A DNA stretch of 46,245 bases from an uncultured Bacteroidia bacterium (GTDB lineage: Bacteria; Bacteroidota; Bacteroidia; Bacteroidales; F082): the NCBI GenBank assembly GCA_902802535.1, contig CADCML010000067.1:1-46245 (forward strand), written 5' to 3'. Positions 32,130 through 40,951 of the stretch are shown piece by piece. Each line of letters begins with the position of its first letter. Positions within the stretch are counted from its first letter, which is position 1. The position numbers and the translations under genes are program-made. The notes beneath the pieces are model-generated. The model ran no database searches and was not told the DNA's origin. It saw only the letters and a program-made list of their open reading frames with translations.

Positions 32130-34199
32130 TTACAGATTATCCTTGAAATACTGCGTAATCTTGGTAATCAGATGCGCCCTGTCCATGCCGTGTTGCCACA
32201 TCACGACGGGGTCGGTGGTGCAATGGATCATCAGGAGTTTGCCTTCTAATTTGTCGGTCTTGTTCTCGAGGCTGGTCAGTTCGTAGCCTTCGGGGTTCTC
32301 CTCGGGCGTGTCCATGTAACGCTCGCCGTACATGATTTCGTAATATTTCCAATCCAGCACGGGACCGCCTGCCACGCTCACCTTGAACGTTTCAGGATAG
32401 TTGATTTTCAGCGAAGTGGACATGAATCCACCATAGCTCCAACCATCAGATCCGATGCGGTCAGCATCCACGTAAGGCAACGTTTTCAGCCATTTGATAC
32501 CCGTCATTTGGTCTTGCATCTCAAGTTGTCCGCACTGGCGATGGATGCACTGCTCGAAGGCCTCGCCACGGTCGGCGGAGCCACGGTTGTCGAGCGTGAA
32601 GACGAGGAAGCCTTCTTGGGCGAGATAGTTCAGGTAGATGCCCGCGCCAGCCGTCCAAGTGTCGGTAATCAGTTGGGCGTGAGGGCCGCCGTACACATAA
32701 ACAACGACGGGATATTTCTTCGAAGCGTCGAAGTTGTAGGGCTTGATAAGACGTGTGTAGAGGGTTTGGCCGTCCTCAGCCTTCAAGGTGCCAAGTTCGG
32801 TCTTGCCGATGTTGTAGTCCTTCAGCGGGTTTTCGGCCTCATACAGACGGTTCAAGAATTTGCCTTTGGCATCCATAACATCCACATTGTAAGGCACATC
32901 GGTGCTGTTGTAGAAGTCGAGGAAATATTTGCCGCTGCTTGAAGGGGTCACATCGTGCGTGCCGTGTTCCTTGGTGATTTGGGTCGCATTGCCGCTCTTG
33001 ATGTCCATCACGTAACAATGGCGCTCTAACGGGCTGACTTCAGTGGAGCGATAATAAATCTTGCTGCCATCTTTCGAGAAGCCGTTGAAGTCGGTGATGA
33101 CGAAATTGCCCTTGGTGAGTTGGCGCGATGTGCCTTTGCTGATGGTATATAAATAAAGGTGATAGTAGCCGTCGCGTTGAGCCTTCCAGATGAACTGGTC
33201 GGGGTTGTTGGGCAGGAAGTAAGCAGGGCCTTGCGGCTCCACATACTGTTCGTCACGATCTTCGAAAATGGTCTTGATGAAGTCGCCTGTGATGGCATCG
33301 TACTCATTGAATTTCAGATGGTTCTGTTGACGGTTCAAGACGCCAATGTAGATGCGCTTGTTGTCGGGATTCCAAGTGATGGCCGTGAGGTATTGCTCGG
33401 CAGGTTCGCCCGTCTTGACAACGATTTCCTTGCCCGTGGCGATGTTGTACACGTGCAGCGTCACTTGATGGCTCGTCATGCCTGCCATTGGGTATTTGAT
33501 GGGCTTGGCCGTGGCAATGCGCTCGTTGATGTCAACGAGGGGATAGTCGGTCACCATGCGCTCGTCCATGCTGTAGTAGGCCAAAAGCTTGCCGTCGGGC
33601 GACCAAAAGATACCCCCATCAATGGCGAACTCGTTGCGGTGCACGCTCTGACCGGCAATGACATGCTCGGGGTTGTCGGTGATTTGGATTTGTTTGTCGC
33701 CTTTGGCCACGTAGAGGTTGTTGTCGATGGTGTAGGCCACATTCAAAGTGGGTTTGCAGATGGTTTGGTTCTCAGCACCTTGCGGGAGGTGGGTCATGGC
33801 GTTGATGGTTTTCTTCTTGATGTCCATCTTGTTGAGCGTGATGCCATTGTCGCCCAACCCAAAGAAATAGGCTTGGAAGTCGTTGAGCCAAGTCAGTTGG
33901 GGGATGCGCATCAAGTCGTTGACGCCCTCGCCTTTGGTGTAGGCATTCAGTTCGTCGAGGGTCAGGAAAGTGGTTTCCTTTGTCGAGTTGGGGTTCATTG
34001 TGACGATTTCCTTGTCTTTCACCTTCATAAGGATATCGGTGTCGCCAATCCATTTCAGTTGCGATGGGCGTTGGGCATAGAGGCTGCGGTTGTTGTAAGA
34101 AGCGTCAGCGGGCGTGAACATCTTCTTTTCTTGCGCCGAGGCTGGCATAGCGAAAGTCGCGAGGACGGCCAGCGTTAAAAGGGTCAGAATTTTCTTCAT
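32130..34199 (-). CDS. DPP IV-family (S9) peptidase lacking the catalytic His region
   Basis: The 689-residue protein has a signal peptide (cleavage near MPASAQ), an N-terminal beta-propeller and a C-terminal alpha/beta-hydrolase domain. The nucleophile Ser588 is present in GWSYGGF and the Asp663 in HCTTDPVVMWQ. In characterised relatives the catalytic His follows the Asp by about 30 residues in a GH(x)HxV-type loop. Here WQH is joined directly to GMDRAHLITKITQYF, the last helix, so about 30 residues including that His are missing in frame. Unless another residue serves, the enzyme should be inactive; an assembly deletion is the alternative. The enzyme would otherwise clip N-terminal X-Pro dipeptides in the periplasm. 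Confidence 0.88.
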   Translation of the reverse strand: MKKILTLLTLAVLATFAMPASAQEKKMFTPADASYNNRSLYAQRPSQLKWIGDTDILMKVKDKEIVTMNPNSTKETTFLTLDELNAYTKGEGVNDLMRIPQLTWLNDFQAYFFGLGDNGITLNKMDIKKKTINAMTHLPQGAENQTICKPTLNVAYTIDNNLYVAKGDKQIQITDNPEHVIAGQSVHRNEFAIDGGIFWSPDGKLLAYYSMDERMVTDYPLVDINERIATAKPIKYPMAGMTSHQVTLHVYNIATGKEIVVKTGEPAEQYLTAITWNPDNKRIYIGVLNRQQNHLKFNEYDAITGDFIKTIFEDRDEQYVEPQGPAYFLPNNPDQFIWKAQRDGYYHLYLYTISKGTSRQLTKGNFVITDFNGFSKDGSKIYYRSTEVSPLERHCYVMDIKSGNATQITKEHGTHDVTPSSSGKYFLDFYNSTDVPYNVDVMDAKGKFLNRLYEAENPLKDYNIGKTELGTLKAEDGQTLYTRLIKPYNFDASKKYPVVVYVYGGPHAQLITDTWTAGAGIYLNYLAQEGFLVFTLDNRGSADRGEAFEQCIHRQCGQLEMQDQMTGIKWLKTLPYVDADRIGSDGWSYGGFMSTSLKINYPETFKVSVAGGPVLDWKYYEIMYGERYMDTPEENPEGYELTSLENKTDKLEGKLLMIHCTTDPVVMWQHGMDRAHLITKITQYFKDNL

Positions 34200-34224
34200 T
34201 TTTCTTTGATTTTGAGATTTGGCG

Positions 34225-34232
34225 CAAAATTA
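34225..34232 (-). promoter_or_regulatory. -7 box of the peptidase gene
   Basis: TAATTTTG on the minus strand, 25 nt before the start at 34199, in a divergent promoter region shared with the YfcC gene. Confidence 0.45.
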
Positions 34233-34245
34233 GGGATTATTTCAA

Positions 34246-34253
34246 TATCTTTG
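34246..34253 (+). promoter_or_regulatory. -7 box of the YfcC-GH95 operon
   Basis: TATCTTTG ends 18 nt before ATG 34272; the nearest TTTG (34218-34221) is 24 bp away, longer than usual. Confidence 0.5.
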
Positions 34254-34271
34254 CCCACAAATTTCTGTCTG

Positions 34272-35900
34272 ATGAAAAAGCGCAAAGTCCCACATACTTT
34301 TGTAATAGTATTCTTTATCATCGTCGTCGCAGCGGTGCTCACTTGGATTATCCCTCCGGGGAAATATGTTCAGGAACAAGTTGGCGGCGAAACGGTGATG
34401 CGGTTTTATTATGCTGATCAACTGCCGGAGGTCGGCCCTTCGACAGGCTCAGGGACCTCAACTTTTCATGCTGAACCGCAGACCTGGCAGGTGTTTTCGG
34501 CGTTTTACAAAGGCTTTGTCAAGCAGGCCAACATCATCGTGTTCATATTAATAATAGGTGGCGCGTTTTGGATTATGAACAAGAGCCGCGCCATTGATAT
34601 GGGCATTTTGTCATTTCTTAGGTTCACCAAACGTTTGGAGCGCAGTAAATTAATGCGAAAAGTAGGGGTGAACAACATTGTCATCATTTTGATTATGTTG
34701 TTGTTCAGCCTTTTCGGAAGTGTGTTTGGTATGAGCGAGGAAACCATTGCTTTCACATTGATTATCATTCCTTTGGCTGTTTCTATGGGCTACGATAGCA
34801 TCGTGGGCTTGTGCATGGTGTATGTGGCCGCGCACATTGGTTTTTCGGGTGCCATGCTCAATCCATTCACCATTGGCATCGCGCAGGGCATTGCCGACAT
34901 TCCGCTGTTTACGGGTATTGGCTACCGCGTCGTGTGTTGGGCCATCCTGACCGTGGTGGGCATTGTATTCGTGCTGCTTTACGCCAAAAAGGTGAAACGC
35001 AATCCGCAGTCATCCATCATGTATGAGGACGATGTCTATTGGCGCAAAATGGCTGAAGTACCCGAGGAAGAGATGGAACGCCACACGCCTCGCAAGGCTT
35101 GGTTCGTCTTCGCTTTTTTGACAGTGGTATTAATCATATTCTCAGTGCTTTATCCGCAGACAACTTTGAAAATCGGCAATAGTGAAACCACCTTGCCGTT
35201 ATTGCCCATTGGGACGGTGGTGTTTGCCCTTTTGAGCATTATCACCTTGCGGAAAACGGTGCATTATTTTGTCTTGACCTTGCTTTTCGCCACGGTTTAC
35301 TTCCTGATTGTAGGGGTGCTGGGTTACGAATGGTACATCATGGAGATTGCCTCGCTGTTCTTGGTGTTAGGCATCGCCAGCGGTTTGTCGGTTGACAAGA
35401 GTGCGAGCGACATCGCCAAACTATTCCTTGAAGGCATGGGCGACATCCTCTCGGCAGCGGTCATCGTGGGTTTGGCGGGTGGCATCGTCATCGTGTTGCA
35501 AGACGGCGGCATCATCGATACGATTCTTTACGACCTCTCCAAGTCGATGAGCAACATGGGGAAAATCGCTTCGGCGGAAATCATGTATGGCATCCAGACC
35601 TTGATTAATATCGTCATCCCAAGCGGTTCGGCCAAAGCTGCCATCACCATGCCCATCATGGCACCTTTCAGCGATTTGATTGGCATTTCGCGCCAAGCCA
35701 CGGTGGTGGCCTTCCAGTTTGGCGACGGCTTCACCAACATGATTACGCCCACCAGCGGCGTTTTGATGGCCGCGCTCGGCGTGGCCCGCATCCCGTGGGA
35801 CAAATGGGTTCGCTTCATCTGGAAGTTCATCCTCGTCTTGGTTGTCATCGGCGGCATCTTGCTGATTCCCACGGTGACGATGGAATTGGCGGGATTTTGA
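34272..35900 (+). CDS. YfcC-family membrane carrier
   Basis: The 542-residue polytopic protein starts MKKRKVPHTFVIVFFIIVVAAVLTWIIPPGKY in family style (Pro-His-Thr before the first helix, WxIPPG after it). Other signatures are GGAFWIMNKSRAIDMGI, SLFGSVFGMSEETIAF, NPFTIGIAQGIADIP, IVLQDGGIID and FQFGDGFTNMITPTSG. Related carriers move dicarboxylates or basic amino acids; the substrate is not clear. About residues 54-63 (GPSTGSGTST) are encoded by copy B of a dispersed hairpin repeat, in the first periplasmic loop, and are probably a neutral insertion. A Met at 34206 is not used because it lies before the promoter. GH95 follows after 6 bp. Confidence 0.88.
   Translation: MKKRKVPHTFVIVFFIIVVAAVLTWIIPPGKYVQEQVGGETVMRFYYADQLPEVGPSTGSGTSTFHAEPQTWQVFSAFYKGFVKQANIIVFILIIGGAFWIMNKSRAIDMGILSFLRFTKRLERSKLMRKVGVNNIVIILIMLLFSLFGSVFGMSEETIAFTLIIIPLAVSMGYDSIVGLCMVYVAAHIGFSGAMLNPFTIGIAQGIADIPLFTGIGYRVVCWAILTVVGIVFVLLYAKKVKRNPQSSIMYEDDVYWRKMAEVPEEEMERHTPRKAWFVFAFLTVVLIIFSVLYPQTTLKIGNSETTLPLLPIGTVVFALLSIITLRKTVHYFVLTLLFATVYFLIVGVLGYEWYIMEIASLFLVLGIASGLSVDKSASDIAKLFLEGMGDILSAAVIVGLAGGIVIVLQDGGIIDTILYDLSKSMSNMGKIASAEIMYGIQTLINIVIPSGSAKAAITMPIMAPFSDLIGISRQATVVAFQFGDGFTNMITPTSGVLMAALGVARIPWDKWVRFIWKFILVLVVIGGILLIPTVTMELAGF
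34433..34457. repeat. TGAGCCTGTCGAAG hairpin repeat, copy B, inside the YfcC coding sequence
   Basis: The 25-bp sequence is the exact reverse complement of copy A and is read in frame, giving the Gly/Ser/Thr-rich stretch in the first extracytoplasmic loop. Confidence 0.85.
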
Positions 35901-35906
35901 TGGCTT

Positions 35907-38123
35907 ATGCGAAAGTTCTTATCCATAGTGTTGTTGTTGGTCTTTTTGGGGTGTCAAAAACAGGTAACCAATGCGCCTTGGAACCTCACCTACACCATTC
36001 CTGCCCAAATCTGGGAGGAAAGTTTTCCTTTGGGCAATGGTCATCTCGGCATGATGCCTGACGGAGGCATTGAAAAGGAAACTATCGTGCTGAACGACAT
36101 TACTTTATGGAGCGGTGCACCAAGCGACGATAGCAACCCTTTGGCTTTGGAGTCGTTGCCCGAAATCCAAAAGTTGTTGAAAGAAGGCAAGAACGATGAA
36201 GCCCAAAATCTGATGTATGAAACCTTTGTCTGTGGTGGTGAAGGTTCAGGTCACGGACAAGGTGCCAATGTGCCTTTCGGCTGTTTTCAGACCTTGGGCA
36301 ACTTGACCATGGAATACCAATATCCTAATTCGGATTCCGTAACAAACTATAAACGAACACTTTGCCTTAACGATGCTATCCACAAAGTTTCTTTTGAAAA
36401 AGGCGGCCAACGCTATGAGCGCAAGGCATTTATTTCTCGTTTTGATGATGTGGCGGTCTTGCGCATAACAGGCCCCGTCATTTGTTCGTTTGGACTTTCA
36501 AGACCAGAAAAAGCCGAAATCTTCACCGATGCGGACGGTATCGTTATGCGCGGCCAATTGGAGAGCCATGTTAAAGGCGTGGGAGGAATGAAATATTACG
36601 CTAAAGCACAATCGGTTACAGATAATAATGAAACGATTATCTACTTTTGTGCCGCCACCGATTTTATGTGCGACAATCCTGAAACGTATGTCAAAGAACA
36701 CTTGCAAAAGGCCATCGCAAAAGGTTTCGATGCGGTGAAAAACAATCATTTGAAAGCTCACCACGAACTATTTGACCGCGTGGAGTTGCAGATTGGCGAC
36801 CCAAAAGAGAATCAAGACCTTACTTTGGAAGACCACTGGAAAGACTTCCTCGTGAACGACGACCCTTGGCTGCCCGTGTGTTATTTCCATTTTGGGCGTT
36901 ATTTGCTCATCAGTTCCACGCGCGAGGACTTGTTGCCTCCCAACCTGCAAGGGCTTTGGGCCAACACCATCCAGACCCCTTGGAACGGCGACTACCACCT
37001 TAATATTAATGTCGAAATGAACCACTGGCCGTGCGAGGTCTGCAACCTTTCGGAACTGCATTTGCCCTTAATCCGTTTTGCCGAAGGGCTGATGCCTTCG
37101 GGGAGCAAAACCGCCCGCGACTTTTACGGAGCACGAGGTTGGACGGCGCATGTGGTGTGCAATCCGTGGGGCTTCACGGCACCGGGCGAGCATCCCTCAT
37201 GGGGCGCGACCAACACGGGTGGGGCTTGGTTGGCTTTGCACGCTTGGCAGCATTACGAGTTTACTCAAGATATTGATTTTCTGCGAGAAGCCTATCCATT
37301 AATGAAAGAAGCTGCTCTCTTCTTCTTTGATGCGATGATAGAGGAACCCGAACACGGTTGGCTCGTCACCGCTCCAACCACTTCACCTGAAAATGCCTTT
37401 TGGCTCAACGACAGCACTGCCGTCAGTGTGTGTATGGGAAGCACGATGGATGTTCAGATTGTCAGTGAGTTGTATGATGCAGTTTGTCAGTCGGCGGAGA
37501 TTTTGGGTGTGGATGCGGCTTTTTCCGATAGCCTTCGCAGTGCGAAATCCCATTTCCCGCCAATGCAAGTCAGCGAGGCGGGTTATTTGCAGGAATGGCT
37601 GAAGGATTACAAGGAAGTGGAGCCGCAGCATCGCCATGTGTCGCATCTGTTTGGACTGTATCCAGGTACGATGCTCACAAAAATCAAGACACCTTTATTA
37701 ATGGATGCCTGTCGTGAGACTTTGCGCCGCCGTGGTGATGAGGGCACAGGTTGGTCGAGAGCATGGAAAATCTGCTTCTGGGCGCGTCTCGGCGACGGCG
37801 ACCATGCCTATCAACTCTTGAGAAATCTATTGGAACCCGCCATCCGACCTGACGGCAAGCATCGTGCAGGCACCTATCCTAACCTCTTTTGCGCCCATCC
37901 ACCTTTCCAAATAGACGGTAATTTTGGTGGCACGGCAGGCATTGCCGAGATGCTATTGCAAAGCCATGACGAAAAAATTGAATTGCTCCCCGCCTTGCCT
38001 TCGGTATGGAAGAAAGGCCATTTCAAAGGGCTTTGTGCCCGTGACGGCAAGGTGGTGGAATGTGATTGGAAAGACGGCAAAGTCAGTCATTATAAAGTGA
38101 CTTCGCGGGGAGTTAAAAACTGA
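35907..38123 (+). CDS. alpha-L-fucosidase, GH95, lipoprotein
   Basis: The 738-residue enzyme hydrolyses alpha-1,2-linked fucose or related alpha-L-galactosides from glycans. A lipoprotein signal ends [12 protein letters not shown]95 signatures are [35 protein letters not shown] (about 358-373, holding the Asn residues), the TSPEN Glu near 495, and [16 protein letters not shown] with Asp near 670, matching the Asn-activated-water and acid positions of the family. It follows the YfcC carrier by 6 bp, so they form an operon. A hairpin follows the stop. Confidence 0.93.
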   Translation: MRKFLSIVLLLVFLGCQKQVTNAPWNLTYTIPAQIWEESFPLGNGHLGMMPDGGIEKETIVLNDITLWSGAPSDDSNPLALESLPEIQKLLKEGKNDEAQNLMYETFVCGGEGSGHGQGANVPFGCFQTLGNLTMEYQYPNSDSVTNYKRTLCLNDAIHKVSFEKGGQRYERKAFISRFDDVAVLRITGPVICSFGLSRPEKAEIFTDADGIVMRGQLESHVKGVGGMKYYAKAQSVTDNNETIIYFCAATDFMCDNPETYVKEHLQKAIAKGFDAVKNNHLKAHHELFDRVELQIGDPKENQDLTLEDHWKDFLVNDDPWLPVCYFHFGRYLLISSTREDLLPPNLQGLWANTIQTPWNGDYHLNINVEMNHWPCEVCNLSELHLPLIRFAEGLMPSGSKTARDFYGARGWTAHVVCNPWGFTAPGEHPSWGATNTGGAWLALHAWQHYEFTQDIDFLREAYPLMKEAALFFFDAMIEEPEHGWLVTAPTTSPENAFWLNDSTAVSVCMGSTMDVQIVSELYDAVCQSAEILGVDAAFSDSLRSAKSHFPPMQVSEAGYLQEWLKDYKEVEPQHRHVSHLFGLYPGTMLTKIKTPLLMDACRETLRRRGDEGTGWSRAWKICFWARLGDGDHAYQLLRNLLEPAIRPDGKHRAGTYPNLFCAHPPFQIDGNFGGTAGIAEMLLQSHDEKIELLPALPSVWKKGHFKGLCARDGKVVECDWKDGKVSHYKVTSRGVKN

Positions 38124-38150
38124 GGACATAACCTTAGGGGCTATGTCCTC
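38122..38150 (+). terminator. hairpin after the GH95 gene
   Basis: GAGGACATA / TATGTCCTC (9 bp, 11-nt loop) begins within the stop codon. No T-tract follows, so it may protect the message 3' end more than stop transcription. The rest of 38151-38303 shows no gene. Confidence 0.55.
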
Positions 38151-38303
38151 GTATGTGGGTCAGAAAGGTCCAACTTGAATATTGCTGCGAAAGCAATTTG
38201 TTCGCGTCCTCTGACGACAATCTGACACTGCAAAATTACAAACATTTTCTCATCCCGCAAACATTTTGGCGAAAAAAAGAATTTTCCCCAAAAAAGAAAT
38301 ACT

Positions 38304-38552
38304 TCATTTGCGCATCAAACGGATGAACCAATCTTCGTCGGGGCTGAACCCCCAGAAAGTTTTGCCGTCGCCGCCCAAGTCCCACGGGTCCGTAACCTCA
38401 ATTGGTTTGTTCGGCAATCGGTCATATTGGCCTTTGCTCATCATCATTCGTTCACGGCGGCGAAACTTACGATTGCAGAATTGTTTTCCGCGTTTTTGCG
38501 ACTTGCAGCAGCAACAGGTGCTGGCAGGTGTCCTTTTCTTACTTCTACTCAT
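38304..38552 (-). CDS. small Cys/Arg-rich protein of unknown function
   Basis: The 82-residue product starts MSRSKKRTPASTCCCCKSQK and continues RGKQFCNRKFRRRERM, a basic segment with five Cys, then a conserved-looking acidic tail KPIEVTDPWDLGGDGK and EDWFIRLMRK. The Trp-rich ending and tight Cys cluster suggest a metal- or nucleic-acid-binding small protein. I place the start at 38552 because the -7 box at 38665-38672 excludes the more upstream Met at 38744. No function is assigned. Confidence 0.65.
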   Translation of the reverse strand: MSRSKKRTPASTCCCCKSQKRGKQFCNRKFRRRERMMMSKGQYDRLPNKPIEVTDPWDLGGDGKTFWGFSPDEDWFIRLMRK

Positions 38553-38664
38553 AATGACTCGAATGTTGCGAGTGGTCGCTATGTCTATTTGCGCCACTCT
38601 GTTAAACATTACGAGACTGTAGTTTTTAATGTTTGTGTCATATTTGATTTTCTTTTTCTCGCCA

Positions 38665-38672
38665 CAAAAATA
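38665..38672 (-). promoter_or_regulatory. -7 box of the small Cys-rich gene
   Basis: TATTTTTG on the minus strand, 112 nt before the start at 38552; no properly spaced TTTG. Confidence 0.4.
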
Positions 38673-38789
38673 CCAATATTCTCCAAACGGAAACAGTATT
38701 TCCGGCAGATTTGTGAAAGATTTGTCTCTTTTCCCTCCATCCAAAAGAAATTTTGACCCACTTCGTATCGTCGAATCAAAAGATTTCCC

Positions 38790-38797
38790 TATTTTTG
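38790..38797 (+). promoter_or_regulatory. -7 box with long leader before the repeat-protein gene
   Basis: TATTTTTG in a CCTATTTTTGCCCC context; the next plus-strand gene starts 299 nt downstream. Confidence 0.4.
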
Positions 38798-39096
38798 CCC
38801 CTGCCTTTCCGGGAGAAATCGGAACGGCCAGAGAAAGCGCATTCTTCGCTTTGTTCCTAATCGGTGAATCTGGACAATTCGCGCAAGAGGAGGTTAAGAG
38901 AAGAGGTTGCTTTCGCTGTTATGTTGCGTCTAATCATAAACAACATAAACAGCGGAGCAAATCCTTGATTCATATCTTCCTTCTTGTGGGAGTCCAGACC
39001 CAACCGATTGAGATAAGGATAAGTTTGGGAGGCTCCGCTCTGTAGTCGTTTTCAGAACTGCCCAATTGAGCCAATGGGTAAAAACGGTTTCAAATC

Positions 39097-39432
39097 ATGC
39101 GAAACAATAAGACAAAGAAGAAACTGAAAATGTTGGCAATGGTAATGGCATTGTCTATTCCGATGGCAGCAACAGCCCAAGGCGGTTTGTTCCAACGCGG
39201 CGATGAACCTGCTGGACCACGAAACAGCGGCGCGGCAGCCTTGACCAACCAAGGCTTTGGCAATCCCTTGGATGGAAGCAATGTCACCAACCAGACTTTC
39301 GGCAATCCGACCGATGGCGTGAACGTCACAAACCAGACCTTTGGCGCTCCGCTTGGGAGCGGATTATTCACCCTGCTATTGGCCAGTATTGGCTATGCAG
39401 CAATAAACAAACAAAAGAAACAACAAAAGTAA
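39097..39432 (+). CDS. small exported protein with 14-residue repeats and C-terminal sorting-like tail
   Basis: The 111-residue protein has a signal peptide (basic MRNNKTKKKLK, hydrophobic MLAMVMALSIPMAA, cleavage near TAQ). Then come three repeats at exact 42-bp spacing (39244, 39286, 39328): TNQGFGNPLDGSNV, TNQTFGNPTDGVNV and TNQTFGAPLGSG. The last runs into a hydrophobic helix LFTLLLASIGYAAI and a basic NKQKKQQK tail. A Pro-x-Gly/Ser-Gly motif, helix and basic end resemble the short C-terminal sorting signals known in Bacteroidota (PID-CTERM-like). The mature peptide would be tiny. It is 15 bp before the next lipoprotein gene. Confidence 0.72.
   Translation: MRNNKTKKKLKMLAMVMALSIPMAATAQGGLFQRGDEPAGPRNSGAAALTNQGFGNPLDGSNVTNQTFGNPTDGVNVTNQTFGAPLGSGLFTLLLASIGYAAINKQKKQQK
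39244..39363 (+). repeat. three 42-bp tandem repeats in the small exported protein gene
   Basis: Units start at 39244, 39286 and 39328, each beginning AC(C/A)AACCA. Each encodes 14 residues; the third is cut short by the C-terminal tail. Confidence 0.85.
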
Positions 39433-39447
39433 AAAGGAGAACATAAA

Positions 39448-40821
39448 ATGAAGAAAATCAGCATGATTCTGATGGCTTTTGCATTGGCCATGATGATGTC
39501 GCAATGCAAGAAAAACGAAGGGCAAACGACCTCCAACAACGAGGTTGTGACCATCACCCTTGACGTAAAACAAAACAACGGCTCGAAAGTGGTGGTGAAT
39601 CCCAATACGGGCACGGTCGACTTTGAAACTGGTGACAAGATTTATGTGGGCAGTGGTGGCAAATATGTAGGATTCTTGACCCACAACGGCACCAACTTTA
39701 GCGGCAACATCACCAACCCGACTGAAAACCAACCTTTGCAATTTTATTTCCTCGGCAATGTGACTCCACAAGAAACCCTTTCCGCAGGCACAACGGAAGA
39801 ATGTTCTGTCATCATCAGCGACCAGACGGAGCATTTGCCTGTGATTTCGTGCGCCGCATCCAACGAAAACTATGTTTCGGGCGTAACGGCCTACTCTGCC
39901 CATCTGTTGAACAAGTGCGCTTTGGTGAAGTTCTATGTGACCACGCCTTCCAATGCCGCCATTTGCATTACAGGAATGAAAAACAAGGTGACAGTGGATT
40001 TCACACAAAACACGATGACACCCAGCAAAGATGGCGATGGCGTGATTATGCTGCCTGCTGGAAGTGGCGAGAATGTTGAGAAATGGGCGATTTTGCTGCC
40101 ACAAGAGGCATTGGAAGAAGGTGAAGAAGGGTCGGCTTATTCGGAAGATGGAGTTTATTCGGGAATACGCTCTGAGATTCCTGTTATTATTGAGAACGGG
40201 TATGTGGCGGAAGGAATAGAGATGGCTTTGTCAAAACAAATATGCGTTAACCTCGGCTTGCCAAGCGGCCTTTTATGGGCCATTTGCAATGTGGGTGCCA
40301 ATGCTCCAGAAGAGTATGGTAATTACTTTGCTTGGGGAGAAACAGAACCAAAAGAGTATTACGATTGGAACACTTACCAGTATTGCAACGGTGGATACCA
40401 CATTCTCACAAAATATTGTTATAATCCCGATTACGGTTACAATGGCTTCACCGATAACTTGACCATTTTGGAATCTTGTGACGATGTGGCCACATCCAAT
40501 TGGAGTACTATTTGGCGTATGCCCACTAAAGAGGAATGGCAAGAACTTTACCAAAACACGACTAGTGTTTGGACTAAACAAAACGGTGTAAATGGGTGGT
40601 TGTTCACCGCTTTGAACGGGAACAGTCTTTTCCTGCCCGCTTCTGGATACCGGTATTTAGGTAATCTCTTTAGTGCTAGTAGTGAGGGCAATTATTGGTC
40701 AAGTTCACTAGGCACCCAATTCCCGACTATGGCGAGGTGTTTCTGCTTTGATTTAGATGGTTTCAATATGAATGATAGCGGTCGCGAAACAGGTAAGCCC
40801 GTCAGGGCTGTACGACTTTGA
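39448..40821 (+). CDS. FISUMP-domain surface lipoprotein
   Basis: The 457-residue protein has a lipoprotein signal ending MMMSQCKKNEG. The first about 260 residues are beta-rich (VVTITLDVKQNNGSKVVVNP and DFETGDKIYVG) and recall fimbrillin-like adhesin subunits. The C-terminal about 190 residues carry the Fibrobacter succinogenes major paralogous (FISUMP) pattern: VNLGLPSGLLWAICNVGA, YGNYFAWGETEPK, WSTIWRMPTKEEWQEL, LFLPASGYR, GNYWSSS and a closing GKPVRAVRL. Such domains are common on Bacteroidales surface lipoproteins and probably bind ligands. A hairpin repeat follows the stop. Confidence 0.85.
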   Translation: MKKISMILMAFALAMMMSQCKKNEGQTTSNNEVVTITLDVKQNNGSKVVVNPNTGTVDFETGDKIYVGSGGKYVGFLTHNGTNFSGNITNPTENQPLQFYFLGNVTPQETLSAGTTEECSVIISDQTEHLPVISCAASNENYVSGVTAYSAHLLNKCALVKFYVTTPSNAAICITGMKNKVTVDFTQNTMTPSKDGDGVIMLPAGSGENVEKWAILLPQEALEEGEEGSAYSEDGVYSGIRSEIPVIIENGYVAEGIEMALSKQICVNLGLPSGLLWAICNVGANAPEEYGNYFAWGETEPKEYYDWNTYQYCNGGYHILTKYCYNPDYGYNGFTDNLTILESCDDVATSNWSTIWRMPTKEEWQELYQNTTSVWTKQNGVNGWLFTALNGNSLFLPASGYRYLGNLFSASSEGNYWSSSLGTQFPTMARCFCFDLDGFNMNDSGRETGKPVRAVRL

Positions 40822-40846
40822 AGCATTCGTGGTCAATTTGTGAAAA

Positions 40847-40890
40847 CTTGTGTTTTATCGGCAGGGGTTCCATTGCATTTCACCCCTGCC
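40847..40890. repeat. left inverted copy of the AACCCCTGCCGATAAAA hairpin element; possible terminator
   Basis: CTTGTGTTTTATC leads into GGCAGGGGT / ACCCCTGCC, a 9-bp stem with a 13-nt loop at 40860-40890. The stem may end the FISUMP lipoprotein transcript. In reverse complement it matches 42952-42992. Confidence 0.7.
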
Positions 40891-40951
40891 TATTGTTCGC
40901 CTTTTCTATGGGACAAGATAATGCTATTGCGCTGAAATGCCCCGTCCTCCC

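Larger units (their letters stand above)
38553..39096. other. 544-bp gap: two promoters and a possible structured leader, no gene
   Basis: On the minus side is the promoter of the small Cys-rich gene. On the plus side TATTTTTG at 38790 starts a leader of about 290 nt before ATG 39097. Within it GGAAC (38821-38825) pairs with GTTCC (38853-38857) and AAAGCG (38834-38839) with CGCTTT (38847-38852), while CCAGA (38828-38832) could pair with TCTGG (38869-38873). A 138-codon plus frame (38629-39045) has no protein-like composition. Confidence 0.5.

Noticed and set aside
38629-39045. 138-codon plus-strand frame in the gap before the repeat protein
   Set aside because: No signal, motif or suitable promoter; the -7 box at 38790 lies inside it.
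39448-40821. FISUMP lipoprotein as a diversity-generating retroelement target
   Set aside because: No reverse transcriptase or template repeat is present in the window.
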